Below are positions 46,078 to 56,300 of a DNA stretch of 64,000 bases, in pieces. Source of the stretch: Siderastrea radians (taxonomy: Eukaryota; Cnidaria; Anthozoa; Scleractinia; Rhizangiidae); NCBI GenBank assembly GCA_964017195.1, contig OZ024888.1, positions 16,421,701-16,485,700 on the forward strand. Direction: 5' to 3'. The position numbers and the translations under genes are program-made. Each line of letters begins with the position of its first letter. Position 1 is the first letter of the stretch. The notes beneath the pieces are model-generated. The model was not told the DNA's origin. It did not search any database and saw nothing but the letters and a program-made list of their open reading frames with translations.

Positions 46078-48121
46078 GATATACTTTTCCAGTGACAGAC
46101 CGCCGCGTCGCTGGATCAGAGTAGCTCCCCAAGTGCAGCATTTCAGTTTAACTTCTTCGCAAACACTTTTACTCGTTACTCATGCAGAGGCTGTATGTGT
46201 TACTTGGGCTAATGGCAGCCATACGGCCGGCGCCCTAAAAGAATCCAATCTTATGGAAAGCTAACCAATCGAATATAGCGTAACTGAGGATTTAACGCAG
46301 CCGTGTTGAGTCACGTAACATACCTGCTAGTGACCAGATAGGGAGACGCCACCTCCCTTTGAGTGCCTCGCTCCACACGGCCAAAACTTTAGTCTGACCC
46401 ACAAAACCTGAAATTGTTGTGTGAATCCCGGTTTGGTGGCAGTCGGTTGCTTGCATAACCTTTTTGCGACGAGATGCCCGGCTATACTGCACTTTCCAGG
46501 TTAAGTAAACTTCGATAAAGTGAAACGAGATTAGCGCCAGTAGGAACAAGCTCTATTTCACTTGTTTGCAACAGTTTGCCGGTCAGTTTCCAGAAACATT
46601 TTTTTAATGTTCCGATGTTTACCAACTTGAGACTGCCAACAGTTTAGTTTCCCCGGTAGTCTCAGCATGGCAGTTGAAGTCTTTTCCCTCTCATAAACTG
46701 AACGTTGCATATAGACAATTATATCTGTTCATATTTCGGTTGCTTGGCATTTGTAGCAAAAGAAGAAGCAATAGCGTAGCAATGCCGTCTGCATAGATCA
46801 GTGAAGAACGTACAGGTTGACTTTTTAACGTGTTTTCTGTCTCATATTATTCTTAAACTAATGAACTCTTGGGTATCAAATTGCGGTCCCAAGGGTGACC
46901 GCTAGAACGGGTCTTGACTGCAGGTTACCCTATATCAAAGAGAAAATAGATCCATACCATATCCATACCATATCCATACTTGTGAGTTTTTCAAAAAGCT
47001 GAAATTGCACTCGCCGAAGCGGCTCGTGCAATTTCAGCTTTTTGAAAAACTCACTCGTGCAAATTAATTCCAAATTGAACTCGAAACCGTATGATTACCT
47101 ATACTAACATCTACTTATGTAGTACCATCCTGTAAAAATATGACATAAACCCTAATGGGTTGACGCCCTAGAACGAATGGGAACCGGAAGTCAGCTGTTT
47201 TCTTTTTTGCGCATGACGAGCCGCATCGAGCTAATCTCATTAAGTGTTTGATTGACCATTGCTAGCGAAAATATTTTGTCACTCAAGGTCATGTGTTAAT
47301 AGAAAAGAGTCCATTTCAGTACATTGGTGATCGACGTTACTAGACAATAACTGTTGATAGACTATTTGAGCAATATCTACTTGTGGTAACCTGTATTAAT
47401 ATTAAGACAAAAGCCCTAATGGGTTGACGCCCTAGACGTCTCGAATGGGAACCAGAAGTCAACGGTTGTATTTTTTGCCTGTTGTGACGTCTGCGTGTTG
47501 TGCCGTTGTGCAATGTGCCCCAAACGTCAAAAAAAGAGTATTCGTATTTCACGGTGTGAACCACAAGCGCGCCCAAAACGCTCTTCGTCCTAAAGATGGT
47601 ATAGATGGAGCTTAAGTACAACCCAAAAAGAACAAATTCTAGATCATGATTTACTAGTACATTAGTAAAATAAGTATACGGAATGCAACACAAACACTTA
47701 TTTGGATGTGTTGTGTTGCCCCTCTGTGACGTGCGGAAACAAACTTGGTTTATACCAGTAAATGGATACGTTGCATGCAGTAACTAATTAGTAAATAGTA
47801 ACTAAGAGATGCGATTAGATATCTCAATGTACTACAAATGCTAAAGTGCTGATAAAACCGTAACTGCAAACGTGTATTATGCAAACGTGTATTTCAACTT
47901 AGCTATTGCTCTTGTTTTCTTTTTCTTTTTACCATGGATGTATCAAACTATACGCCTAACGTTTTAATATTTTACTCCAGTTTCTTTAGTTTCCTCGATG
48001 TGTCAATTCGAAATAATAATGAAATATGACACCCAGCGAACGTGCACATTGTATAGCACATTGTATATACACACAACAATACGAAGCAAAAGATGCACTT
48101 GGATGAATCCTTTTAAGGGTC
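46078..48121. other. Gene-poor stretch with small repeats
   Basis: A minus-strand ORF ends at a good donor near 46317 (CTAGCAG|GTATGT). It lacks an ATG start and a recognisable domain, so it may be an orphan exon. A perfect hairpin lies at 46982-47054. Two diverged direct repeats around GACGCCCTAGANCGAATGGG (near 47095-47215 and 47372-47490) follow. Confidence 0.45.
46982..47054. repeat. Perfect 29-bp hairpin
   Basis: The arms GTGAGTTTTTCAAAAAGCTG (46982 onward) and CAGCTTTTTGAAAAACTCAC (ending 47054) are identical inverted over 29 bp around the 15-nt loop TCGCCGAAGCGGCTC. Confidence 0.85.
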
Positions 48122-48492
48122 TTGATGGCGTTGTCAAAACTGACTAAAATTTTGGATAAATAACTTCCTTCGCTCGCACAAAATACTCTCTAATATAGAA
48201 ATACCACGAGAAAGAACACTAGCCACTTGTTCTCGTAAACGAAATGCTTCTAGTAAAAAAAGGAACATCAAGATGAAGGCATCAAATCACTTTCTTAAAA
48301 GGAGACCAGACCATAAATGAGCTTTGGCAATTGTCCCAACACCCATAGAGTAATAGTACAAAATGTAGATTAATGTTAAACAAAGCATACCGAGCGTTTA
48401 GTCTCTCACCCTCCTTTCCACCTGTAATTCGCGTAACCGAATTGAATGCGAAGTGACCCATTGAGCTGATACGGAAATGTAGCACTATACCC
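48122..48492. repeat. Left arm of a 371-bp inverted repeat
   Basis: The reverse complement of 49395-49765, essentially without mismatch by eye. It sits just downstream (minus sense) of the CTLD exon at 48794-49215. Confidence 0.9.
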
Positions 48493-48793
48493 CAAGCCTC
48501 CGGCTCGGACTAGTTTTGGTCTCTCACTAAGTGCGTAGAGTCGTCTGGAAAAGAGGCTGATAGTTTATCTTGACCAGACTGATAAGGCGTAAAGTAATCA
48601 CGGGAAAATGTTAGTTATATTGTGAAACCGCTAAAAGACGGTTTTTGAATAAACTTCGTCATCTTTGTCCATGACATAAAGGTAGTTATTATACTGAATA
48701 AATGATATAGTTCTCCACTTCAAATAGGTCAGTACACCTTATGCTTGTGAATCCCGGAGGAGGTCAGTAAAGCATCTTCCACGTGATCCTACT

Positions 48794-49215
48794 TTAAGGA
48801 GAAACCTTCTCGCAAATAAAGCCAAGTATAGCATGACATCTCCGATCATTCCACTCTGCATCCCAAAGAAGTCCAAACCGTATGGAGCCACAATTTTCAT
48901 TGCCGCCATAGTTGTCAGGATTTGCCTCATGCCAGTTTTTGTACTTGCCGCTTAATAAACTGCCATCTGTCCATTTCCATTCGCCTTCTTTCTCCTCGTC
49001 GCTCAATCCGATCCAATATGCTATAGAACTTGATGGAGAAGACGCGGATGTCTTCAGGAAAGTCGTTTTGATGAATTCGTTCTCGTCTGCTGATTCAATC
49101 TTTACCAATCGTGCTCCATGTGTCTGGCATTTTTCTTGTGCGTTTCTCCAAGTCTCGCACCTTGTAAAAAGCATGTAGCATGAATCATCCAAGGAACCCT
49201 CTCTGGTAAAGCATT
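48794..49215 (-). CDS. C-type lectin domain, terminal exon
   Basis: The acceptor GTACATTAG lies at the right edge (phase 1) and the exon then reads CFTREGSLDDSCYMLFTRCE. It continues with ARLVKIESADENEFI, YWIGLSDEEKEGEWKWTDG, WHEANPDNYGGNENCGSI and AEWNDRRCHAILGFICEKVSP, then stop. All fold cysteines, WIGL and WND are present. NPDN takes the place of the EPN/QPD motif, and NEN plus WND are retained, so calcium-dependent carbohydrate binding is plausible. The exon is the last of its gene. Upstream exons (signal peptide) would lie to the right and were not identified. Flanking 371-bp inverted repeats surround it. Confidence 0.88.
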
Positions 49216-49394
49216 CTAATGTACAAAGAAAACGCTTGTTTATTGAAGTTCTATCACGGTACTGTTCTTACAGTTCGTGTAATACTCAGGGTCTTCACTA
49301 GTTATCAAGGACCCAAGCTTTAGATATAGATTGCAAAGGGGTTTGTAATATGTTTAACCATCAGCTGTCAACCGCCTAAAATAAAACCGTAAAT

Positions 49395-49765
49395 GGGTAT
49401 AGTGCTACATTTCCGTATCAGCTCAATGGGTCACTTCGCATTCAATTCGGTTACGCGAATTACAGGTGGAAAGGAGGGTGAGAGACTAAACGCTCGGTAT
49501 GCTTTGTTTAACATTAATCTACATTTTGTACTATTACTCTATGGGTGTTGGGACAATTGCCAAAGCTCATTTATGGTCTGGTCTCCTTTTAAGAAAGTGA
49601 TTTGATGCCTTCATCTTGATGTTCCTTTTTTTACTAGAAGCATTTCGTTTACGAGAACAAGTGGCTAGTGTTCTTTCTCGTGGTATTTCTATATTAGAGA
49701 GTATTTTGTGCGAGCGAAGGAAGTTATTTATCCAAAATTTTAGTCAGTTTTGACAACGCCATCAA
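49395..49765. repeat. Right arm of the 371-bp inverted repeat
   Basis: It begins GGGTATAGTGCTACATTTCC and ends GTTTTGACAACGCCATCAA, pairing with 48122-48492. The ORFs in both arms are the same sequence and have no recognised domain. Confidence 0.9.
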
Positions 49766-51146
49766 AATCCATGGGCTAATATAATTTTCTTTCTCTTTTC
49801 CGGTCGTTTTTTCCCACATATTTCTTAGTGGAAAGTACTCCATTCGATTCGTTAAGTCTTGTTAACCAAGCGTATCCTTCGAATCCGAGGGGCGGGCGCT
49901 AAGCGGTTGGTGTTACCCCCAAAAATGGCTGAGTGGGAAACGCTTGGACCGTTGCTAGGTGATCTTGGCTACTGAGGAGGATTGAGACATAACACCAAGA
50001 GCTTAGCAGTCGAATCTAGTGTTTTCCAAGCTTTTACTACGAAATATAAATATATGAAAAGAAGCTACCAGAAAAAAACAAGCTTTATTTAGTTGAAATG
50101 TACTGTTCGTGTAGCCCAAGGTCAGACAAAGGTCATTTGTACCGTCAACTGTAACCGGAGGAGTTATTTATTAGTTGTCTAACAGTCCCAAATCTACGAT
50201 TTCAGGTCGTTTAGCAGCTCCTCTAGCTCTACAAGGATGTGAGTACGTCATGCAAAATCCCAGGTCAAAATCACAACAGGTGAAGTTGATTAACTTTAAA
50301 GCTTCTTTAATGGTGTAAGCAAAATTTGACCTGTTTTAAAACGAATGATCGATGTCTTGCATCCGTCAAAACTACTGCCTCAGTGAGACCCTCAGTAAAC
50401 TATTGTACCTTATACTGCGTGAAGCAAATTGATTAAAAAATTAACGCATAACCAGACAAACCATAGCTTGATTTCGCAAGTTCAACAATGTCTCTGTTAA
50501 TATATAGATTTAGACAAGCCTAAAAGTGGAGCCGCGAAGAAATAAACTGGTGTTCGTTTCTCAAAAATAGTCCTGAAACTTTTCGGTCTGAAATACATTT
50601 CGGGGCTTTTTTTTTGGCTCGTTCGCTTTCGAAAAGTGTTTCTCAAAAAGCCTGAAAGTGTTCCGAATTGTCCTTTAATATTTTGGGGATCTGTTCTGTA
50701 AAACCAAGCTCGAAAGGTCGTTCTAGAGGCTGAGCACAGCTTGATTATTTTACTCACGAGCCGTCTAGCTTGGTGTTTGCAATGTTTCCATATCCTGTCA
50801 TTAACTGTGAAGGCTTGTCAAATCTCCTTGGTTTATTGGCTGTTCGCTTGAATGAACTTGAAACGGCACTCATTTACAAAAACAAAATAAAAATTATTCG
50901 ACTGTTTAATGGGTTATCTTCATCGCGTTCGGATGTTAACAAATAACATGAACTGCCACTAAATAAAAATATTAATCTGATCAAAAATTTATACTGACAT
51001 TTCACCGGCATTTTACTGGGATTACCCGAAATAAAGGATCTGGGAGCTTCGAAGCACTTGTAATAAACTTATCGAAGAAATGTCGCCTAGGTTTTAGCAG
51101 CCGCGAAAAAATTCAAGCACTTTGAGGAACACACATTACTTACGGG
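49766..51146. other. Non-coding stretch left of the retroelement
   Basis: AT-rich, with no exon recognised. The last ~60 bp (CACTTTGAGGAACACACA near 51117) match the tandem satellite at 54880-55310, so the retroelement inserted into that satellite. Confidence 0.45.
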
Positions 51147-51243
51147 ATAAATAAAATATTTCCCTGGAAATAGGATTTTTATGCCACTGTTTCTCTGATG
51201 GTGTTTTGTTTAATTCGGAGAGGTCCTGGGACCAGCAGGAGGG

Positions 51244-52485
51244 TTGTCGGTATTAGCACAATGCATTAGACCCCCTATTAGGGTTACGTGTCAGAGCAAC
51301 TTTAGGAAACCGCCGGCCTCAGTAAATAACGGTTGTTTTCTGGCAAGGACTGATATCAAAAATGCTTTTCGAATAATTCCTATTCGCCCTGAGGATTATA
51401 ATCTCCTCGGAATATGTTGGCGAGGATTATATTATTATAACCGGTGTATGCCTATGGGTTGCTCAAGCTCTTGTAAAACATTTGAGATATTTTCAACTGC
51501 GATTGAATGGATTGCCCAGAATAAGTTGCATACAACTCATATTTTGCATTTGTTAGATGACTTTTTAATAATTTCTCCAAGGGAGGAACTATGTCAGAAA
51601 CAATTGGATTTATTTTTGATGCTCTGTAGCTATTTGGGCATTCCCATGGCACCTGAGAAAACAGTTGGCCCATCCCAAATTATTTCTTTTGCTGGCATTG
51701 AGCTCGATTCCATATTGATGGAGGCCCGGTTGCCACAAGAAAAGTTAGATAAGTGTCAAACTCTTATTTCTGCATTTCTTACGCGCCGCAAGGTCAGCCT
51801 GCAGGAAATTCAGTCCTTAACAGGATTACTTAATTTTGCCTGTTCCGTTGTTGTTCCTGGTAGGGCCTTTTTACGCCGTCTGATTGACCTTACAATTGGT
51901 GTTAGGCGCCCTCACTTCCAAATTAGGTTGTCTAGGGAGGTGAAAGCAGATTTAAATGTTTGGCAAAAATTTCTGTCGGGTTTTAATGGTCGTTCATTTT
52001 TTCTGTCTGATGATTGGCATGATTCTCATCAACTCCAACTGTATACCGATGCTTCTGGCACCCTTGGTTTTGGTGCTGTTTTTCGTAAAAATTGGTGCTA
52101 TGGGGAATGGCCTGATAGCTGGAGGCTTCGCAATATTGCATTTTTAGAATTTTATCCTATTGTGTTAAGTTTGCACCTGTGGGGACATGAGATGAAAAAC
52201 CGCAGAGTTTTGTTCTTTACCGACAATGAGGCCTTAGTACATGTCATTAATAAACAGTCTTGTCGGGATAAAGACTTGATGTTCTTTGTTCGTGAACTGG
52301 TGCTGGTTTGTTTGCGTCACAATGTACACTTCAAAGCTAAGCATATTCCGGGTCTACACAACAAATTAGCTGATTCGTTGCCTCGGTTACAATTGCAGAC
52401 ATTCAGGCAGCTGGCACCAGCTCACATGCATCCATTCCCCACAGAGATCCCTCAACATCTGCACCCACTCAATTGGCATCGATAG
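51244..52485 (+). CDS. DIRS-type reverse transcriptase-RNase H (5'-truncated)
   Basis: A 413-codon ORF. It has RT motif A LARTDIKNAFRIIPI, PMGCSSSCKTFE, catalytic box LLDDFLIIS, and SFAGIELDS and LTGLLNFAC. The RNase H domain follows, with YTDASGTLGFGAV, FLEFYPIVL, FFTDNEALVHVINKQ and GLHNKLADSLPR. The four acidic RNase H residues (D, E, D, D) are visible. The ORF starts inside the A1 repeat, so the true N terminus and gag are deleted. It overlaps the recombinase ORF by 13 bp in another frame. Confidence 0.9.
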   Translation: MSVLAQCIRPPIRVTCQSNFRKPPASVNNGCFLARTDIKNAFRIIPIRPEDYNLLGICWRGLYYYNRCMPMGCSSSCKTFEIFSTAIEWIAQNKLHTTHILHLLDDFLIISPREELCQKQLDLFLMLCSYLGIPMAPEKTVGPSQIISFAGIELDSILMEARLPQEKLDKCQTLISAFLTRRKVSLQEIQSLTGLLNFACSVVVPGRAFLRRLIDLTIGVRRPHFQIRLSREVKADLNVWQKFLSGFNGRSFFLSDDWHDSHQLQLYTDASGTLGFGAVFRKNWCYGEWPDSWRLRNIAFLEFYPIVLSLHLWGHEMKNRRVLFFTDNEALVHVINKQSCRDKDLMFFVRELVLVCLRHNVHFKAKHIPGLHNKLADSLPRLQLQTFRQLAPAHMHPFPTEIPQHLHPLNWHR

Positions 52486-53198
52486 CCTCGTATCTGCTGC
52501 GTTCAAGTCTTCAGCCCTCGTCTATACCCACATATCAGCGTGCTTGGAAACTTTTTCATCAGTTCTATAATTCAGTATTCCAATACCCCTTTTTTGCCCT
52601 TCCTATCTCACCATCTATCATGGCCTTGTTCATAGCTTATTTGTATAATGCTAGTTATGCCCCATCCACTGTAAATACTTATACCTCTGCCCTTGGCTAT
52701 AGTCATAAGTTAATGGGTTTTTCTGACCCCTCCAAAGTTTTTTATGTCTCCCAAATGCTTAAGGGGTATGGGAAAGTGGGCTTTCGCCTCGATTCTCGTC
52801 TTCCCATTACACTTCCTATATTAGACAAGCTTGTTGCTGTTGCATCTTCTCTTGAAGGTTCAGCATATCAAATACTTCAATTTCAAGCTATGTGCTCACT
52901 GGCTTTTTATGCCTTTTTACGCATTGGAGAAATAACCTCAGTTTCTAAGCGGGGCGCTCCTTCCCCTCTCCAACTTTATCAGCTCACCAAATTGGTAAAT
53001 GCTGCCGGTGAATTGACTGCATTTAAGTTGACATTTGGCAATTTTAAACATAGTTATAACGAGCGCCCATTTTCAGTGGTGGTTTCCCGTCACCCTCATT
53101 CTTGTCCGGTTGATTTATTGTACAAGTATTTAGCCTTGCGAGGCTCAGGCCCAGGCCCTATTTTTATTACAGTGGATGGGTTGCCCGTTTCTCAGTAA
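52473..53198 (+). CDS. Tyrosine recombinase of the retroelement (C-terminally truncated)
   Basis: 241 codons. An N-terminal SAM-like core-binding region (TYQRAWKLFHQFYN, YAPSTVNTYTSALGYSHKLM) precedes the catalytic domain start, which carries the first arginine box FYAFLRIGEIT. The ORF ends at VDGLPVSQ and TAA, before the HxxR box and the nucleophilic tyrosine, neither of which I find downstream. A donor-like CTCA|GTAATT at the stop and acceptor-like TTTCACAG 15 bp later could mean that an intron once continued the frame. Confidence 0.88.
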   Translation: MASIASYLLRSSLQPSSIPTYQRAWKLFHQFYNSVFQYPFFALPISPSIMALFIAYLYNASYAPSTVNTYTSALGYSHKLMGFSDPSKVFYVSQMLKGYGKVGFRLDSRLPITLPILDKLVAVASSLEGSAYQILQFQAMCSLAFYAFLRIGEITSVSKRGAPSPLQLYQLTKLVNAAGELTAFKLTFGNFKHSYNERPFSVVVSRHPHSCPVDLLYKYLALRGSGPGPIFITVDGLPVSQ

Positions 53199-53223
53199 TT
53201 AATTTATTTCACAGACATGTCGA

Positions 53224-53690
53224 GGTGGCAGGGCGGGTTAAGTTTGCATGGGCGGCTGTCCCGCCTTGTTGCCCCTCATGTGCTTTTGTTGGCCTGGGTG
53301 CATGGGGTTTAATAAATGAGCTAGTGATATTGTAATTTAATTATTTTTAGACAAGCAATGGGCAGCAAGGCGGGTTAAGTTTGCATGGGCGGCTGTCCCG
53401 CCTTGTTGCCCCTCATGTGCTTTGTTGATCTGGGTGCATGGGGTTTAATAAATGAGCTAGTGGTATTGTATTTTAATTAACTTTTCAGACAAGCAGGGGG
53501 CAGCAGGGCGGGCTAAGCTTGCATGGGCAGCTGTCCAGCCTTGTTGCCTCTTTTTTACTTTGTTGGCTTGGGTTAATATAGGTAGGTTTCACACAGTCAT
53601 GCCATTTCTTTTTTAGTCATAAAAGGGGGCAGCAGGGCGGGCTAAGTTTGCATGGGCGGCTTTCCTACCTTGCTGCCCCCCCCCCCCCCA
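53224..53690 (+). repeat. Tandem array of four hairpin-forming units in the retroelement 3' region
   Basis: Four units spaced about 131-137 bp apart (starts near 53224, 53360, 53497 and 53628) share GGCAGCAAGGCGGGTTAAG, TTTGCATGGGCGGCTGT and CCCGCCTTGTTGCC. The outer parts pair as a 14-bp stem around a loop with TTTGCATGGGCGG. Each unit is preceded by an acceptor-like T-rich tract ending in AG, and two contain AATAAATGAGCTAGTG. Diverged single cores recur at 53887 and 54050. Confidence 0.85.
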
Positions 53691-54879
53691 CCCCACATGT
53701 AATTCATTGGCTGGGGTGTACATTTAACAGGTATAATTCCAGTCGAGTGGCATGATAATGTCACTTAACGTCGTATTGTTCGTTTCTATTATGCAATGGG
53801 CATGGGGTGCCTGAGTCATATATGCAAATTATAACTGTTGTATATTTTTGTTTCAAGTAATCTTGGGTCATCAGCGTGTGTACAGTTTGCATGGGCGGCT
53901 GTATCTCACCTGTTAGACACTCGTTCAATTAATTTCAATGAGTGGTTTTGTTGTGCTGCTTCCCTTTTGAGGCATAAAAATTTTATTATTAAGACATTGC
54001 TTTAAGATTCTCCATCAGTCTCGGTTATTTATTTTCACCTATGTGGCTTCAGTTTGCTTGGGCTGCTGTTGCCTTATCGGCTATCTGCCTTGAGGGAGTC
54101 TTGTTTGTTGTGCTGCTCTTGCCTGGGGTGGGGCAGCATATGTGACCATATGCTTTTGGCGATTTTAGTGCCCACACCTTTACTGGGCCAAACTACTTAT
54201 AAAAGATTGTTAAGGATATTGGATGTTTAAATAAAAGCGGCTATGGGCCTTTGCCCATAGCCATATTAGTCCAATCATTTGTTGTGTTTTATTTAAGCCC
54301 AGTAAACAGAGCTCAGGCAAGGCAGCACTGGGGGTGTTCTTTTAGGGTAAAGAAAAAGGGCATAAATAAAATATTTCCCTGGAAATAGGATTTTTATGCC
54401 ACTTTTTCTCTGATGGTGTTTTGTTTAATTCGGAGAGGTCCTGGGACCAGCAGGAGGGTTGTCGGTATTAGCACAATGCATTAGACCCCCTATTAGGGTT
54501 ACGTGTAGATCACATGACTTACGAAGCCATGTGCTTGTCATTGCGTCCTGTTTGTCTGCGGTGCAAGACGTGTTTCTAAACTCCCTCCTCCTCCCCAGGT
54601 CCTATCCACAGTTTTTTCGTTTCAAATCCAATAATATTGAGTGTTTGCGATTTTAGTGCCCACACCTTTACTGGGCCAAACTACTTATAAAAGATTGTTA
54701 AGGATATTGGATGTTTAAATAAAAGCGGCTATGGGCCTTTGCCCATAGCCATATTAGTCCAATCATTTGTTGTGTTTTATTTAAGCCCAGTAAACAGAGC
54801 TCAGGCAAGGCAGCACTGGGGGTGTTCTTTTAGGGTAAAGAAAAAGGGCATAAAATAGCTTTAAACTCAAAACTGCTTC

Positions 54880-55310
54880 GCTTATGTTTCGTTCTCTAAC
54901 TTGAGACCATCGAGATTGAAAACAAACGAACAAACACCGTCCAAACATTCTTAACTCTGTTGCATAAGTTTTGCGGCTGCAAATTGTCTGAAATTCGAGC
55001 GCTTTAAAAAATACACCGAACTGTTTTTGGAAGCTTTTCGGGCATAATAGGTTTAAACCGACAACTGCTTCGCTTATAGTTTTTCAAATAACTGTTATAT
55101 TTCGTTCTCTAACTAGAGACAATCAAGATTCAAAACAAAGAAACGCCAAACACGCTTTAATTAAATTGTTATTATGGCGGCATAAGTTTTGCGGATGCGA
55201 AGTAAGCCTATATAAAGTTAGGCGCTTTGAGGAACGCACAAAACTGTTTTCGGAAGCTTTTCGGATAAAATAGCTTTAAACCGACAACTGCTTCGCTTAA
55301 AAGATTATTA
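54880..55310. repeat. Two-unit tandem satellite (~200 bp) at the retroelement insertion site
   Basis: Two diverged units share CGACAACTGCTTCGCTTA, TTTCGTTCTCTAACTNGAGA, GCATAAGTTTTGCGG and GGAAGCTTTTCGG. A further partial unit lies left of the retroelement at 51080-51140. Confidence 0.75.
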
Positions 55311-55749
55311 CTATTGAAAACTTCTAGGACAAGAAAATCGACAGTTGCACAAAGAGATGGACCGGACGGTGAAAATTGAAAGCAAAGCTTGTGCAGTTGT
55401 CTTGCAGCTGTGCTTAGACCTACTGTTATGAATAAACAAACACAAAATAATGGACAGAGAAATCATTTTTGAAAAACATTTATTCGAAAACCCCTATGAT
55501 TATTCTTAAATGCACTTCGCGTTACACTTCCAAAATCGTAGGTCGGTCCACGCGAGTGAAATCGGCTCAGCATGGCAAAATATTCAAGAATCTGTCACAA
55601 ATCTGAGCGCGTTTTCTAATATTTTTTTAAAGTCAAAAGTAAATAACACATTTCTAATGGCATAAATCAAATTTACATTTCAAAACGTAATTTCTTTCAT
55701 CGTAATACTCGAAATTATGTACCTTAGACCTTTTAAAAACTTCACTTAC
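55311..55749. other. Non-coding stretch
   Basis: No exon or repeat boundary was recognised between the satellite and the dispersed repeat to the right. Confidence 0.4.
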
Positions 55750-56300
55750 TCGGTTGTGTTTCAGAACAGGGCAAACTCTCCGCCGTGAAGAAAACAAAGT
55801 GATGAAGTCCTTTGAATGCAGCTTTCGTAACTTGAACTTTTCGCCTTCTACCAGTATTCTTTTGAACTTTTTCTTTCCATTTATATATATTAGTTTTTTT
55901 TTGTCAAGTATAAAAACTTCATTACTCTCGAGCAATCGTTAAATGCTAAAGAAGCTTAAGCTTTTAAAGAAACCTCTTTTTCAAAAGCGACGATGGTCAT
56001 GCGATTTCCCGCCAAGAAAAATGCCGGTTGCCCTAAAGCACCGTGCGATTTCCCGCCAAGAAAAGATGGCATTCTCTGCCCCCGTCGGGTTGTCTTTGGA
56101 CTCCCCTCCCCCTCCCACAGAGTGTGCGGACGGACGGACGTACGGATGTACGGACGGACGGACGTACGGATGTACGGACGGATGGTCACGTGACTATTGC
56201 GTCACAACCAAAATTACTCGGATTGATAGGTTACCATATTTCCTTAGCAATGGAGCTCCGCTGGCGGGCTTTGCTCGCAGGCTCCGCTATTAAAAAAACT
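55750..56300. repeat. Dispersed repeat with CGGACGGACGTACGGATGTA minisatellite
   Basis: It matches 18430-18830 in inverted orientation: GCAATGGAGCTCCGCTGGC, CTATTGCGTCAC, a minisatellite (56128-56181), GCGATTTCCCGCCAAGAAAA and AGTTCAAAAGAA. It ends near GGCTCCGCTATTAAAA. A 47-bp segment around GCGATTTCCCGCCAAGAAAA is repeated in tandem at 56000-56065. Confidence 0.7.

Larger units (their letters stand above)
51147..54854 (+). mobile_element. Defective tyrosine-recombinase retrotransposon with split direct repeats
   Basis: The order is A1 (51147-51291, 145 bp), RT-RNase H and recombinase ORFs, a hairpin repeat array, B1 (54159-54366, 208 bp), A2 (54362-54506) and B2 (54647-54854). A1 and A2 differ by about one base, and B1 and B2 are nearly identical. 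This A1-B1-A2-B2 layout is diagnostic of PAT/Ngaro-type elements in the DIRS order. No target duplication is seen, as expected for tyrosine-recombinase insertion. Gag and the N-terminal part of RT are missing and the recombinase is truncated. A 140-bp insert of unknown origin separates A2 from B2. Confidence 0.9.

Noticed and set aside
48282..48485. 67-codon ORF duplicated at 49393-49605
   Set aside because: It is the same sequence in two inverted-repeat arms, with no domain or conservation signal beyond that.
53224..53690. CRISPR-like look of the regularly spaced repeats
   Set aside because: The spacers are themselves related, the unit is a ~135-bp tandem repeat in a eukaryotic retroelement, and no cas genes are possible in this context.
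55993..56193. ORFs with DGRTDVRTDG repeats (also near 18457-18772)
   Set aside because: They are translations of the CGGACGGACGTACGGATGTA minisatellite in a dispersed repeat.
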